The translations under genes were made by a program, and so were the position numbers. A stretch of DNA of 64,000 nucleotides from Stereum hirsutum FP-91666 SS1 (Eukaryota > Basidiomycota > Agaricomycetes > Russulales > Stereaceae): contig NW_006763140.1 in NCBI RefSeq assembly GCF_000264905.1, forward strand, positions 1,033,575 to 1,097,574, read 5' to 3'. The notes under the pieces are model-generated. The model ran no database searches and was not told the origin of the DNA. It saw only the letters and a list, made by a program, of their open reading frames with translations. Below, piece by piece: positions 27,102 to 38,006 of the stretch. The stretch's first letter is position 1. Every line of letters starts with the position of its first letter.

Positions 27102-27839
27102 TCTGTAGAGAACCCGTGGTCAGAAAGTGGACGACGGCGGTTGATGCAACAAAGGGAACGCGAGAAAGACGGCGTGTTGACAGCCCGCCCCTCGCTCGAA
27201 ATCGACGATAATGACGAGAAATATAGATAGAACGGGATGGAAAACGTACATGACAGAATAAGGAGATGAAAGAGAGAGAGGATGGGTGGGCGGAGGATGG
27301 GGAAGACACCTGAGGCGAGGTTGGGGGCGGTCAAAAACGGCGCACGCTCGGGTTTAGGGCTCGCCCAACTTCGGTCGGAGCCCGAATTGCCTCGTGCGTG
27401 CCACCCTTCTCCCGCCAGCCCGCCCCGTCCCGAATTTAGTTCGCCTCGCTTGAGTTGGTTGTCCTTTTGCTCAAGCTTGACGTACTGTGGCAGGACGAAT
27501 GAACGAGATCCATGCTGTTTTCATTATTTCGACTCGTTCCAGAGGTCTTTCTCTGCCATAGACTCGCTCTTGTAAATCCGGTGAGAGTCCTCATGGATTT
27601 CACCAAGGCTCCATTTCAGGCTCTTGACCGTTCATAAATGTATCTTGGTCCGAAACACATACAAACATCGACAATATGGTATTTCGTCTCAGACACGCAG
27701 TTGAATACGTGCTCGAAGTAACAGACGACACAAACGAGTCCCACGAACATATCATACAATATCGCACATTATTGACCGATCCTCGTCATTTCACGACTCG
27801 GAAGCAGCAGGCACCACGTAATGCGGAGGCTGGATACGA
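27102..27839. other. Beta-tubulin upstream region
   Basis: About 740 bp between the beta-tubulin start and the hydrophobin stop. It contains GC- and pyrimidine-rich sequence near 27360-27480, expected for the tubulin promoter. No gene or repeat was recognised. Confidence 0.5.
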
Positions 27840-28375
27840 TCAAGCAGAGACGTTTGTGCAGCCGGTGGCAATGCTTTCGCCAATTACAGGCTACGAAGAA
27901 TACTGTAGTCAGCACAAAAACATCGAAAGTGTGGGGATGATCCAGTTAAGGATGAACTCGACGTACGAGAGTGACACCGCCCGTGCAACAAGCAGCTTGC
28001 TCGATAGAGCCACAGCCACTATCTATGTCTGGACCACAGAACAGACCGACTTCGCCCGTCAGACTAGTAGAGTAGATGCCGGCGAGGGAGAGGATGTCGG
28101 AGACGGACGCCGGCTGCCATAAGATATTTTGTGTCAGTTGTGGCAATGTAAGGACATGAGAGTTTCAATTTACGTCGACAAATTCGTAGCAGCAAGTAGC
28201 TGTTCCTGTGTCAGAGGGGCAGGTTAAAGTAACCTGACGCTTGTCAGCGATGCTCGTCGTAGATACCACCTAAGAGTCACATAGTCAGTGTATTATCGAG
28301 ACAAACATAGTGAGGACTGACAGAGGCCAAAGCAGCCAAGGCGACGACGACACGGGTAGAAGAGAGGGGGAACAT
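27840..28375 (-). CDS. Hydrophobin, class I type, 115 residues
   Basis: Small secreted surface protein that self-assembles at air-water interfaces and coats hyphae or spores. It was recovered only by splicing four exons: 28322-28375, 28174-28269, 27967-28113 and 27840-27890 (18 + 32 + 49 + 16 codons and a stop). The signal peptide is MFPLSSTRVVVALAALAS, and a KR pair at about residue 28-29 may be a processing site. Eight cysteines occur in the order C, CC, C, C, CC, C, with spacings 8, 30, 7, 7 and 16. The core VSDILSLAGI, VGLFCGP and the ending TGCTNVSA match basidiomycete hydrophobins. The spacing between the third and fourth cysteine blocks is short for class I. A TATA box at 28452-28457 stands about 80 nt upstream. 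The opposite-strand frame at 27676-28122 is a shadow. Confidence 0.93.
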
Positions 28376-28451
28376 GTTGGTATTGTTGTTGTGTGACTGT
28401 AGAGAACTAGACGAGTTGGTTGCTCTGTTAGTAGAATGATTCTCTGACCTC

Positions 28452-28457
28452 TTTATA
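28452..28457 (-). promoter_or_regulatory. TATA box of the hydrophobin gene
   Basis: TATAAA on the minus strand, about 80 nt upstream of the hydrophobin ATG; strong TATA boxes are usual for abundantly expressed hydrophobin genes. Confidence 0.55.
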
Positions 28458-30298
28458 CCACCCTGGTCTGCCATGCTCGGCAAAATTCATATCGAGAGTC
28501 GACGAAGAAAGTCGACGGACGTGCATGTGGCTCCCTATAGCCTGCCTGACAAGTAAACATACAGTTGGACTTAACCAACCGCCAGACACACCAAGACACT
28601 GAATTCGAGGAGCATATGGTATCCGAGCTTGCCCTAGTGGGGATGGTGGTGGATGGATTAGTTGTTACTGTAGCACCGGCGAAGGTCACGTCGGTAGATT
28701 GCAGCGCGTTTCGTGAAATACAACATCAAGTCTAAGCCCCCGGAGTCACTACATCTGGCAGCCATTAATGTCACCTGCTATGAGACGTCAGACTAAATCC
28801 AAGGCTCAGCATTGAGTTGGGAGACGAGGATGACGAGAATACTGTCAAGACTCGGAACCAACCCGGAACGCTCGAGGACATTTGGCAGAGGAAGACATAT
28901 CGATGCAAATAGGGTGCGGTAAACCTGTCGCCGGAGAAATGATTGGTATGGATTCAAGGGTCTGAGGCTTGAGCGCAACTTCAATTGAAGGACGTGTGGT
29001 TTGGACGACGCCACAATTACAACAAAGAAGTACGAGGACAGGACACAACCTCGTGCCACGCATGCCGCACGAACCTTGCGGCGTCTGCCGAACACCTCTT
29101 TCCTTCCTCACTCCATCTGATTTCTTTGTCCTCCGCTCACCAGCATGATCATTGGCGTTCTCGGCACAATCACGTCTCCCTTCAAATACACACAAACCTG
29201 TAACTCAGCGGGTGCGATTACAGTCCCAATGATGTACAGTCTCACAACTGGCTCGGCATGCTACCGACTCGAATCTACTCGTGACGGTCTGAGACCGGAG
29301 CACTCTTTGGCTCCATCATCTGTGCCACTCAATGCCATGTCCCGCATGCTATACAGTCTTAATCATTTGTCTTGTTCATCAGTCTTTCAAGTTCTGACTC
29401 TGACTCGCCTCTTCCATTGCGATTCGACGAACTTGGACGTCGCCAACTTTGCGCCGCGAGCGACTTACCCATCGTGCCTTCTACGTACAAGCTAGAACGC
29501 AACGTGCACAGCTCGTGATGTGTCGAAGAGCGTAGGGATTCAGGAACATCACTAGGGTATCCACAGAGTGCTCTGGCTAGTATTTTGCACAACCGCGGTC
29601 GCAATGTTCTTGTGCCGACTTTCGGTGAGACCAGTCGTATAAGCCGGTTTGACAATCATGCTCGAGGGCCGTCCTTGTATCGCACCATGATTTTGGGTGC
29701 TATCGTAAATGGACGCAATGCGGAGTTGACAGGGGCGAACGCAACTCTGACAGCGGTAAGCGGTTCTTATTCATCTCGTGTATCGACGCCGTGTTTAAAT
29801 TACTACAACCCAATTCTTCATTCCTTTATCCTCCCTCAGGGTACGATTCAGTCCATAGCAACATCAATGGTAGTATGAGGGTGGTGTACAATGTACGTCT
29901 CTGCCTCCTGATGTCTTCCCTGCAATTTTCCAACTTGATTCCGCAGATCAAAGGTGTACGGCCTATGTATCTCGTCGTCTACAACCTACCTTGACGTCTG
30001 TCGAGCGGGGCGTAGTGCTCTCTCTTTTTTTTTTCCATCTCTTTTTTTAATGCAAAAACCAATTTCGTTTTACCATTTAACGCCATCATGGTCTGATAAA
30101 GAGTCGCCACCCCTCTTTGCCACCTTCAACGCTGATTCGCAATCCAAGGACCCAGCCTACTCCTGATGCAGCTCATGTCAACTTGTATGAGGGCACGCAG
30201 TTGTACCGCTTTGGACGGTGTGCTGGAGATCTTTTCCGCAACCCTCCAACCGGCGAACACCTCATGCGTTTTCCCATTCCACACCCTTTGACCGCTGG
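28458..30298. other. Gene-poor stretch upstream of the hydrophobin
   Basis: No supported gene. Short frames exist on both strands, for example 29145-29495 plus and 28793-29195 minus, but none has a recognisable domain, signal peptide or convincing exon chain. Poly-T tracts occur near 30030. It may hold decayed sequence. Confidence 0.4.
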
Positions 30299-30433
30299 AA
30301 GTTATGACTCAATAGGGCTTATATGTTAATAAAAACTTGGAACTTTTTGTGAAAGCTCATTGGCGGATCGGACAGATCTTCCGCCAACGAGTTCCAAGTA
30401 AACTTGAAACATATAAGGTCTAATGTCTAACTT
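30299..30433. repeat. Imperfect inverted repeat, MITE-like hairpin
   Basis: A 135-bp near-palindrome. The left arm begins AAGTTA and runs through CTTATATGTT, ACTTGGAACT and TTGGCGGA; the right arm carries the complements in reverse order (TCCGCCAA, AGTTCCAAGT, AACATATAAG, TAACTT). The centre is about 11 nt around position 30372. The left arm is longer by about 10 nt. No clear target-site duplication was found. It could be a miniature inverted-repeat element or the remains of one; it contains no frame. Confidence 0.65.
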
Positions 30434-31327
30434 ATTTTCGTGTTGCATCTCGGTGTGGGCTGTGGCACTAGCGTGGCGCACGCTACACTGCTGGTATTTC
30501 CGTCATAAACTTCAGGTACCAGCCACGGTATCTTTCTTTATATTCAGCACGTAATGCATGTGGTTGTTTCTCCACGTTTACACCTGGCTCCCTATGCTGA
30601 CTAGTATGCCTTAGTGTTTGCTTCGACATTTCCACTCCACGGATCCGGAGTCGTCATCGGTCGAGTTGCGAGGTTCCACTTGCGGCCTTAAGGCGTGCTG
30701 GAAAGCAGGTTCGCAGGTTCATCCCAATACACTCACAGAGCATCATTCCGCCAGATAACATACTTAGTCGTCGAGACGGGAAGATATATTCTTGTGGATT
30801 CCGCATGTGTAAACCTCTGGAGCGGTAGTACCGTAGAGTACCGTCCATGATCTAGACACACTGCATCGATGACGAGGGCTCAGACTGCTGCACCCATCAC
30901 AGGGTGATAATATAACAGACATTTGTATCCTAAATATCGTCCACATACTCGAGCAGCGCAGACGCTGGAACAAACAAGAATGGCAATGTCTATTAGATAT
31001 GCACATCTATGTAACTATGGTCGCGCACGAGTATATGCTGGCCACGATAAGCTCCAATAATCAAAGTAATACACGAATGTCGTGGATACGTAGTATGGGA
31101 ACTGTCTAAAGCGGGCAAGAAACAGAGCAATAATCACATACATGTGAACGTCCATCCCAAATATACTACAAGAAAGGAGGAAGTCTATCACAGATTGAAT
31201 CCGATACTCGGGGAAATGAACGTCTATGGTATGAGGCGAGGCCTGGAAAGGAGCGTGACGACGTTTATCAAGAAATACAGAACGCGTGCTGTGTGTGTAT
31301 GTGGAGTCCGAATCTTCGCAAGGCACA
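30434..31327. other. Gene-free stretch downstream of the glycosyltransferase
   Basis: About 0.9 kb with no supported gene, RNA gene or repeat. Includes the 3' flank of the glycosyltransferase gene. Confidence 0.45.
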
Positions 31328-34300
31328 TCAGTACGAGAAGATCATGAGCCAAGGGTTGAGAATGATCTATACATAAGTCATGGTGAGCCTTACAGAACAG
31401 GAGGAAGAGCGGACCCGACTGGAACTCACTGGGAAAAGGATGTGGCAGCCGGCTACGATGCTAGAGAAGAAAGCGCCAGTGGACGATAATTGTCAGCCGA
31501 TCATGCGCACACACAAGCAATTTGAGTACTCACACAAGCGGGAAAATCACGGCCCAGTCGAGACTCTCCACCCTCCAGTCAACAGGTATGAGGTCCGTAG
31601 TGAGTATGGCCATCCCAATGAGGACACCGAAGGAAAGAACGAAGGCGAGCCAGAAACGTTTGAGGATACGTGGAACCTCGATGAAGAAGTTTGACCGTTC
31701 GACTTCCTTCTTTGTGGCTCCCCAAGTGATGTTGTACGAAAACAGATGAGCGAGCAAGGCCACCGAAAGATGTATAGACATTCCACCGAAGAAGAAGAAG
31801 CTAAGTCGGGTTACTGGTCAGTTATTTCGTACATGGTCGTAGCATGCGGTACTCACAAGAATGGGACCCAGGTGAGATTCTCGATAAGAGAGGAAAAGAT
31901 GGATCTGTGACCGAGACGGTATTCTGAAAAAGCCATGAGCACCTGTGAACACAACAGAGCTAGATGATTAACCTACCGAGAAGCGTAAATCCGACGTTCC
32001 CAGCTCCTGAGTGGGGATTTCTTGGTCAGAAACACTTTCCGCGAATAGAGCGTGGGCAGACAATACCTGGGAATACGACCGTGCAAGCTAGAAAGATCTC
32101 GAACGAGTGCAGATAAAACCCATCGACGTGGAAGCCAAAGCCAAGGAGGACGTCTGATGTTCGTGATAAATCACTCGTCAGTCAACATGTTCGTTGCTAG
32201 GCACATATGGGCTCTACGTACAGTTAATGAGCGACAGTACAGCGCTGCCCGCCAGTCCGTAATAGGAAAACATGTCTGAGTGAAATTACCAGTGGTGTAA
32301 GTCAATGGGTGACTGAAGATGCAGGAGGTGAATGACGTACAAGACATCATACTAAGTTTATAATGGAGTGGAGCAGCACTCCATAAAAAGATTCGTAGCT
32401 GTTTGGTAATAGGGCCTAGGCGCCACCATTTGATGAGGGGATTGAAAATGAGCTCGTTGCAACCTGCAAGATATATGGACGAAGGTTAGAGATGAGGAGA
32501 CAACGGGTGCGGTGAGAGGTCAGCGTGCCATAAGAGTACTTCTGCCACCGATTGAGCTCATCGTCGACGGTGAGCGAGACACCTTCCTTGAATCCACCTT
32601 CCGAATATGTGGCCCATCGAATGATGTATCCCTTGAGCTATGGGCGAAATGTCAGCCAGTGGTTTTTATGAATGTCAATCATAAATAGTTACCTGAAGCC
32701 TCAGTGCCATGTCGAAATCTTCGCTGACGTTGCTCTCAGACCAGATCTTCTTCTTGTTATCGTCATCCTTGTCCTCAAAGGCAGCGTCCTGGAGTGCAGA
32801 CCACCGCAAATATGCGTTATGACCAACGAATGGTGCGACCTCGCCGTTGGCGCTTCCCATGGAAATACACTTGTTGATACGGCGGGTGAAGTGGGCGATA
32901 CCGTTTTCGAAATAATGGAACGCGACTTGCATGACGTCTGTGGCGAGTAAGATTTTTCATCATAACATCTAAGGAAAAAGCAATTGCATACCGGACTCGT
33001 GTTGAATGATGGCGACCTCAGGAGATTCGGCCATTTCACGGGCAGCATCTAGTAGGAATTGAGCATGCGAGTAACAAATATAAATAACATCCACCAACCT
33101 CTGAAACAATCCTAATGAAAGGAAGGGCGGACGACAAATCAGGCGAAAAGACTCATCGTGCATGCCTCAAGAGACGACATACCTCTGGAACAATCGTATC
33201 CGAGTCTACGATCAAGATGATCTCCCCCATACGGATAGACTTCGCATTCCTTGCCCAAGGTTGCCATTTCTTCCCGTTCTCTTCATAGATCTCCTCGAGA
33301 GCCAGTCGGAGCGCCTTCTCCTCGATTTCCTCCTCGTCATCGTCCTCGGTCTCGGACGACCCTGTCGAGGCATCACGGGCCTTCTGCTCTTCGATCTTGG
33401 TAATCCAAGACTCCATACGCAAGCTCACGCTCAAACCGTAGTTCATGTTGCTGGCCTTCTTGAACCGGCCCCGTCGTTTGAAGCCACCCTCCGAATCATC
33501 GTGCTTTGGACGAGCCACCCAGCCAATGTTGTTGTCTGCAAGGTGTCGGTAAATCAACATACTCAACTCAAATCTATATAACATAGTCAGGTGAGCGTAC
33601 CGGCATAGAACGCGATTCGCTCCTGACGGTCCTCTTCGGAGATAAGTTGGAGACCGTCATCGTGGACGAAGATCGTAGACGTGCCGCCCTGACGAGCATA
33701 TGTCTGCATGGCCTTCTTGAGCGACTGTACCGATGGGGAACTGACAAAGGTACGATCAGCGAACCAGGAACCGGCGAAAGTCAATTCACAAGAAATGAAC
33801 GTGGGCACGTCCGGTAGGAAGGCCACATAATGAAGTAAGAAAGACAAGGTCAGGGTGACCGAAATGGGCATGCCGCCGGAGGTCTACATTGTGATGACAC
33901 TCACATGGTTGAGTCCAAACTTTCTTTATAGACCGGGAGTTCGATAGTGATGTGAGGAAGGTGAGAGTCGATATCCTTGTTCGCACTAGGTTTGACGGCG
34001 CTATAGTAGCGAGAGTTCTCGTGGTACTGAGCGACTGGACCAAGGCTACGTGAGGGCAGGAATATAAGACACTCCCTTACGACCAAAGCATACAGCCTGA
34101 ACTTACACATAAGATACGTTTGTGATGACCTGCAAGCTGAAGAACAAGCTGACACAGAACAGGAACGGACTGTGAAGACAATCGAGTTAGGAAGGTGAAC
34201 AGGCATGTAGAGCAGGTGGGAAGGAATCTCACGCTGTGGCCATCAGTGCAAAGCGATTGAAGTTGTCATCCAGGCGCCACTCTTGTAGCAGAACACTAAG

Positions 34301-35327
34301 GCCACTACCGATGAAGACTACAAGGAAGAAGAGAACACTTCAGCTAAAGTGACGTGGAACGCTTGGTAGACTTACAGATCGATAGTGCACATGCGAGTCC
34401 ACCGTAGAAAGGGGCAAACAAACGCATAGGCCTAGTGTTTGAGAGGGCGCCCTTCTCCGGATCAGTTTCAGCAGTAGCTTTGTCTCTGATTTTCCATCCA
34501 AACCAAGAGAATCCGTTCGACTTCGGTGTGGAAGAAGGAGCTCCAGGCTGTGGTGCCGGGGCGATGATGGGCTCGACCTTCTCCTTGTTCAAACCAACGT
34601 CGGACGCCGAAGGACCGGTGGAGGGTGATGAGTCACCGGTGTAAGATAAATTAGGCAAGCCGTAGCCGGGGAGTGAGAAACGTTGGGCCCAGGCAACCTT
34701 GATCAATTTCTCCTCGAACTCGAGGCAAAGAGGGATGATAGTATCGAGGTTGTCCGACCAGACGACGAGAACACGTTCGTCACGCTGAAGACATCGGTGA
34801 AACACTCGTTAATATGGAGCAAAAGAAGAAAATAAAATGCAAAAGGGCCTCACGATGAACGCGCCACACTGTTCCTTGTCAGCGCGAGGAAGATATGCCA
34901 TAGAATCGAGAATTTGGATGCGAGTATCGCCATCGATATAAATAGCATCTGCATCTTCACTCCTGTGGGATATTGTTAGATATACTCTAGAGGAGCAAAA
35001 GCAAAATCACTTACACGCTTCCAAGGGAGACATGAACAGCTGCACTGCGAACTTTGACAGCGACCACGGGATTCAGGACCCTCACAGCGGCCTCAAAGGG
35101 TTCCAGGTAGGAGTTTTCGTAAGGAAAGACTCGGAACTGGCCTGTGCTGATACGCACGCAAACTCCGGCGTGAACGTTCTCTTGGGAGGGCTTGAACCAT
35201 GCATCTCCCTGGGTCTGATGGAGCAACTTAGGCGTAAGCAACCAATTCGTGACACAAACGGTTCAAGGTGAAGACATACACGCTTGAAGATGTGGTGAAG
35301 CAAGGCGTCGTATGCGTCGTAGTCCAT
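31328..35327 (-). CDS. Membrane family 2 glycosyltransferase (chitin synthase-like)
   Basis: Large processive-type glycosyltransferase of the GT-A fold in a multi-pass membrane protein, probably making a cell-surface polysaccharide. It starts MDYDAYDALLHHIFKR at 35327. A soluble N-terminal region of about 250 residues with a Pro/Ser linker precedes two helices (near 34400 and 34180). The catalytic part shows HITIELPVYKESLDSTM, FVHDDGLQLIS, EIILIVDSDTIVPED (DxD), GHNAYLRW, SEDFDMALRLQ and, in place of the usual QxxRW, NRWQKYSYGC. Several helices follow (FSYYGLAGSAVLSLIN, WVPFFFFFFGGMSIHL). The last two short exons, recovered by splicing, end ILNPWLMIFSY with the stop at 31328-31330. The N-terminal part resembles a region found in a set of fungal GT2 proteins, but I cannot name the product. 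Exons are short with a dozen or so introns. Confidence 0.88.
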
Positions 35328-38006
35328 GAGGGGATAAAGGGCGGGGGAAACAAAGAGAGTGGGGGGCTGAGGCGCGGCCGCTGGAAAAATCAGATATTCA
35401 ACGGCTATAAGAGCATTCCCGCAGTTCGCTCTATCGGGGCGTGAGATGTTGGACGTTTGACCACGATCAACTACAGAAGACCGAGGAGGTCGCTCTATGG
35501 CCGATTGGGCATAGAGCAATCCGGTTTTGCGAAAGGTACCATCGCATCGACGTCAGCGAAAGGCGTGCAGGAATATAGACATGTTTGAGATCGTCCTGGG
35601 TACATAGGACGGCGGTATGGTCTCAGCCTAGTCCAGGCCGATCAGGGACTGAGTGGGAATAAGGATGATGAAAGCGGAAGGCTATGAAAAATACAACCGT
35701 CCACATAACTCCGCTGGCTATCTATCCAGAAGAGGACGAAGATACACAGAAGCCCAATGTCGCACTTTGTTTAGTCAAGGTGCATGGACCGGAACGCCCA
35801 TTCGAGGCTTCCGAAAGGCTTCAGCGGCTATGCATTCAGCAACGGTCATCTCGGATTCAGAGAAACTGAACAAGTCACACTGTTCTCAGCAGTGTTGCCC
35901 TGATCTCTGCCACGTCGGTGAGATGCGCGCGGCGTGCGTTGAACGGCAGTTGAGAAATGACGAGCAGAACGCCTGGAGATACCGACTGACGGGCAAGACC
36001 AGTTTCAAGGAGTAGATAGATTAAGAACAAGGTTTCCAGCGTACTCATAAACGAGGCAGGAATGCCGCTATGCCCCGGGTCATGCGCCGCAATATCGACC
36101 GCAGAAAATGCGCGCGAGACAAGCCTCTTAAGCCAGGACCATTGCCTTGCCAGTGCTGATGACGAGGAGTGGTAAATTCTGGTTGGAAAAGGTGACGAAA
36201 AAGGTACAGACAGCGACGCTGTGATGGGAGGGTAAAGCGCTAGCAAAGCTGGGTAAGGACGGCTGAATCCATAGATCGCGTCAACAAGGAATAGAAGAAA
36301 CAAGTTCAAAGCTTCCTGGTCGCACGATGCCACCGAAGCGGAACTCGCGTTCCGGAAACGCCGCCTCGAGCCGGATTTGCGGCGATTCGGCGTTACCCCA
36401 CATAGGCATGTTCACGACCAAGAGGATGACTGAACTCTTGATATGCGAATACAGCACCGTCGAGCATCTTCGAAGGCGCCTCGACGGTCGACGGTTAAAG
36501 AGTAAGTACAATCATGCATGACTCGAAATTGACACGCTAACTTCTTAAACGATGCCAGCGAGGCGAAAATCCGATAAATTTATTGTCCGTGGTACCACCT
36601 ATATCGAACTTGTTATCATCATGATCCCAGCTTTCAGGATTCTCTACCCATCATCACTGCAAGTGCAGCATTTTCAAAGCGCGTTTCAGGCAGGAGGGGT
36701 CATGCCAATGATCTTGACAGCATCAAAGCGTACCTGTGCCACTGTCCTACCGGCGTTTCTCGAGTTCGAGCAGGACATAGGCTACACCCTCCATATCAGT
36801 CTGAATCGGACGCGGTAGCGTAAGTGCAGTTATCTCCCTCCATTTAACAGTAAACATTGAACGTTTGATACAGTAAGAATGGTGTGCCTCTTGAGGCGCG
36901 CGATATCGTACCTCTGATAACTACCGCTTCGAGCCTCTCCCTATGTAAGAGAACGATATGAAAGTCGCTATGGTAAGTTCGGACGATTCATACTCCTTCT
37001 CAGTACTCCACAATGGAGCATGCTCCGTCGCTGAATACAGAGTCAACCAATCGACGAGTGTTCTCGGCGAAGTTCACACTCGACATAGTATGTCGCAGCT
37101 GCACACAACGTCTCACCTAAAACGTTAAAGATGTTTGGTGCTAGCCAAGGATCCCATTATGGCGGACAATGCTCGGTGGCCCCTCTAATTCCTGAGCCCG
37201 CTCTATCGATCCGTGGAGATCGGTAGGCGTGCGCATCGCGGGCAGAATGCGTTATTTACATCGCGGAAGTCTTCTACGCGGATTACGGCTGCGTACGCCA
37301 CATTTGGTTCTGCTTCTGACAGAACCCATCGACCTGGTTGTGCAACAACTCGAACCCGTTGGGCGTACTTGTTCATCACTTCATTCTGATCCGTTCTTCA
37401 GCCCATCCCATTCCGTGTCTGTCAGTCACATAGCCTGCTTTGATTCTACACTCCTTCTGGCTGGTAACCATGGAAGAGTTGTTTAAGAACATCTGGGTGT
37501 CACGCTGGGGAAGGGTGCCGTAGTATTATGTTGACGCGTTAACCAGTGCTACTTGGCTAATCCCATCCGGTATGCATACTCCACTTAGTTCCGGTGATGG
37601 ACCTTAATTATCCTTAGGAGGAGCGCTTTGAAGATTTCCCATCGTGCCTGGCAATCATGTATGGGGTTTTCTGTTATGATCCAGAATAGCTGGAAACTAC
37701 TTTCTAGCGATTTTTCGTGCGTCTTCTCTCCACGAATCGGACGCAGGCGGCGTTGGCCCTGAATCATGAATACTGGGCTTAGAACGGATGTCACATTTTG
37801 AGGTATCTACTCCATTTTTGTCATATGGTACTCACACGTCCTACCTTTGGGATCAAGGGAATATAGATCGGGAACAGGATGATACGTCGTCATCTAGACC
37901 TGTCCTGCAGGCTGGCTTCCGGGTCTAAAAAGACAATCTGTCTGAACCTCTTTATTGGCTTCCCGGACGATCCAACCGCCTCAGCTCCTTCCCCCACTTC
38001 TCATCC
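35328..38006. other. Gene-poor stretch, 2.7 kb
   Basis: Divergent upstream region of the glycosyltransferase and of the GH16 gene. The longest frame is 152 codons on the minus strand (35875-36333) with no recognisable content, and two small basic frames lie at 36327-36521 and 36552-36818 on the plus strand. I see no transposon ends or tandem repeats. It may hold decayed or lineage-specific sequence. Confidence 0.45.

Noticed and set aside
27676..28122. 148-codon plus-strand frame
   Set aside because: Overlaps the hydrophobin exons antisense; the spliced minus-strand gene has eight conserved cysteines and is clearly the real one.
29145..30000. Possible small multi-exon gene on the plus strand
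   Set aside because: Splice-like sites exist, for example at 29756, but the joined frame shows no known domain and stops soon.
35875..36333. 152-codon minus-strand frame
   Set aside because: Some hydrophobic stretches but no domain, no splice context and no promoter signal.
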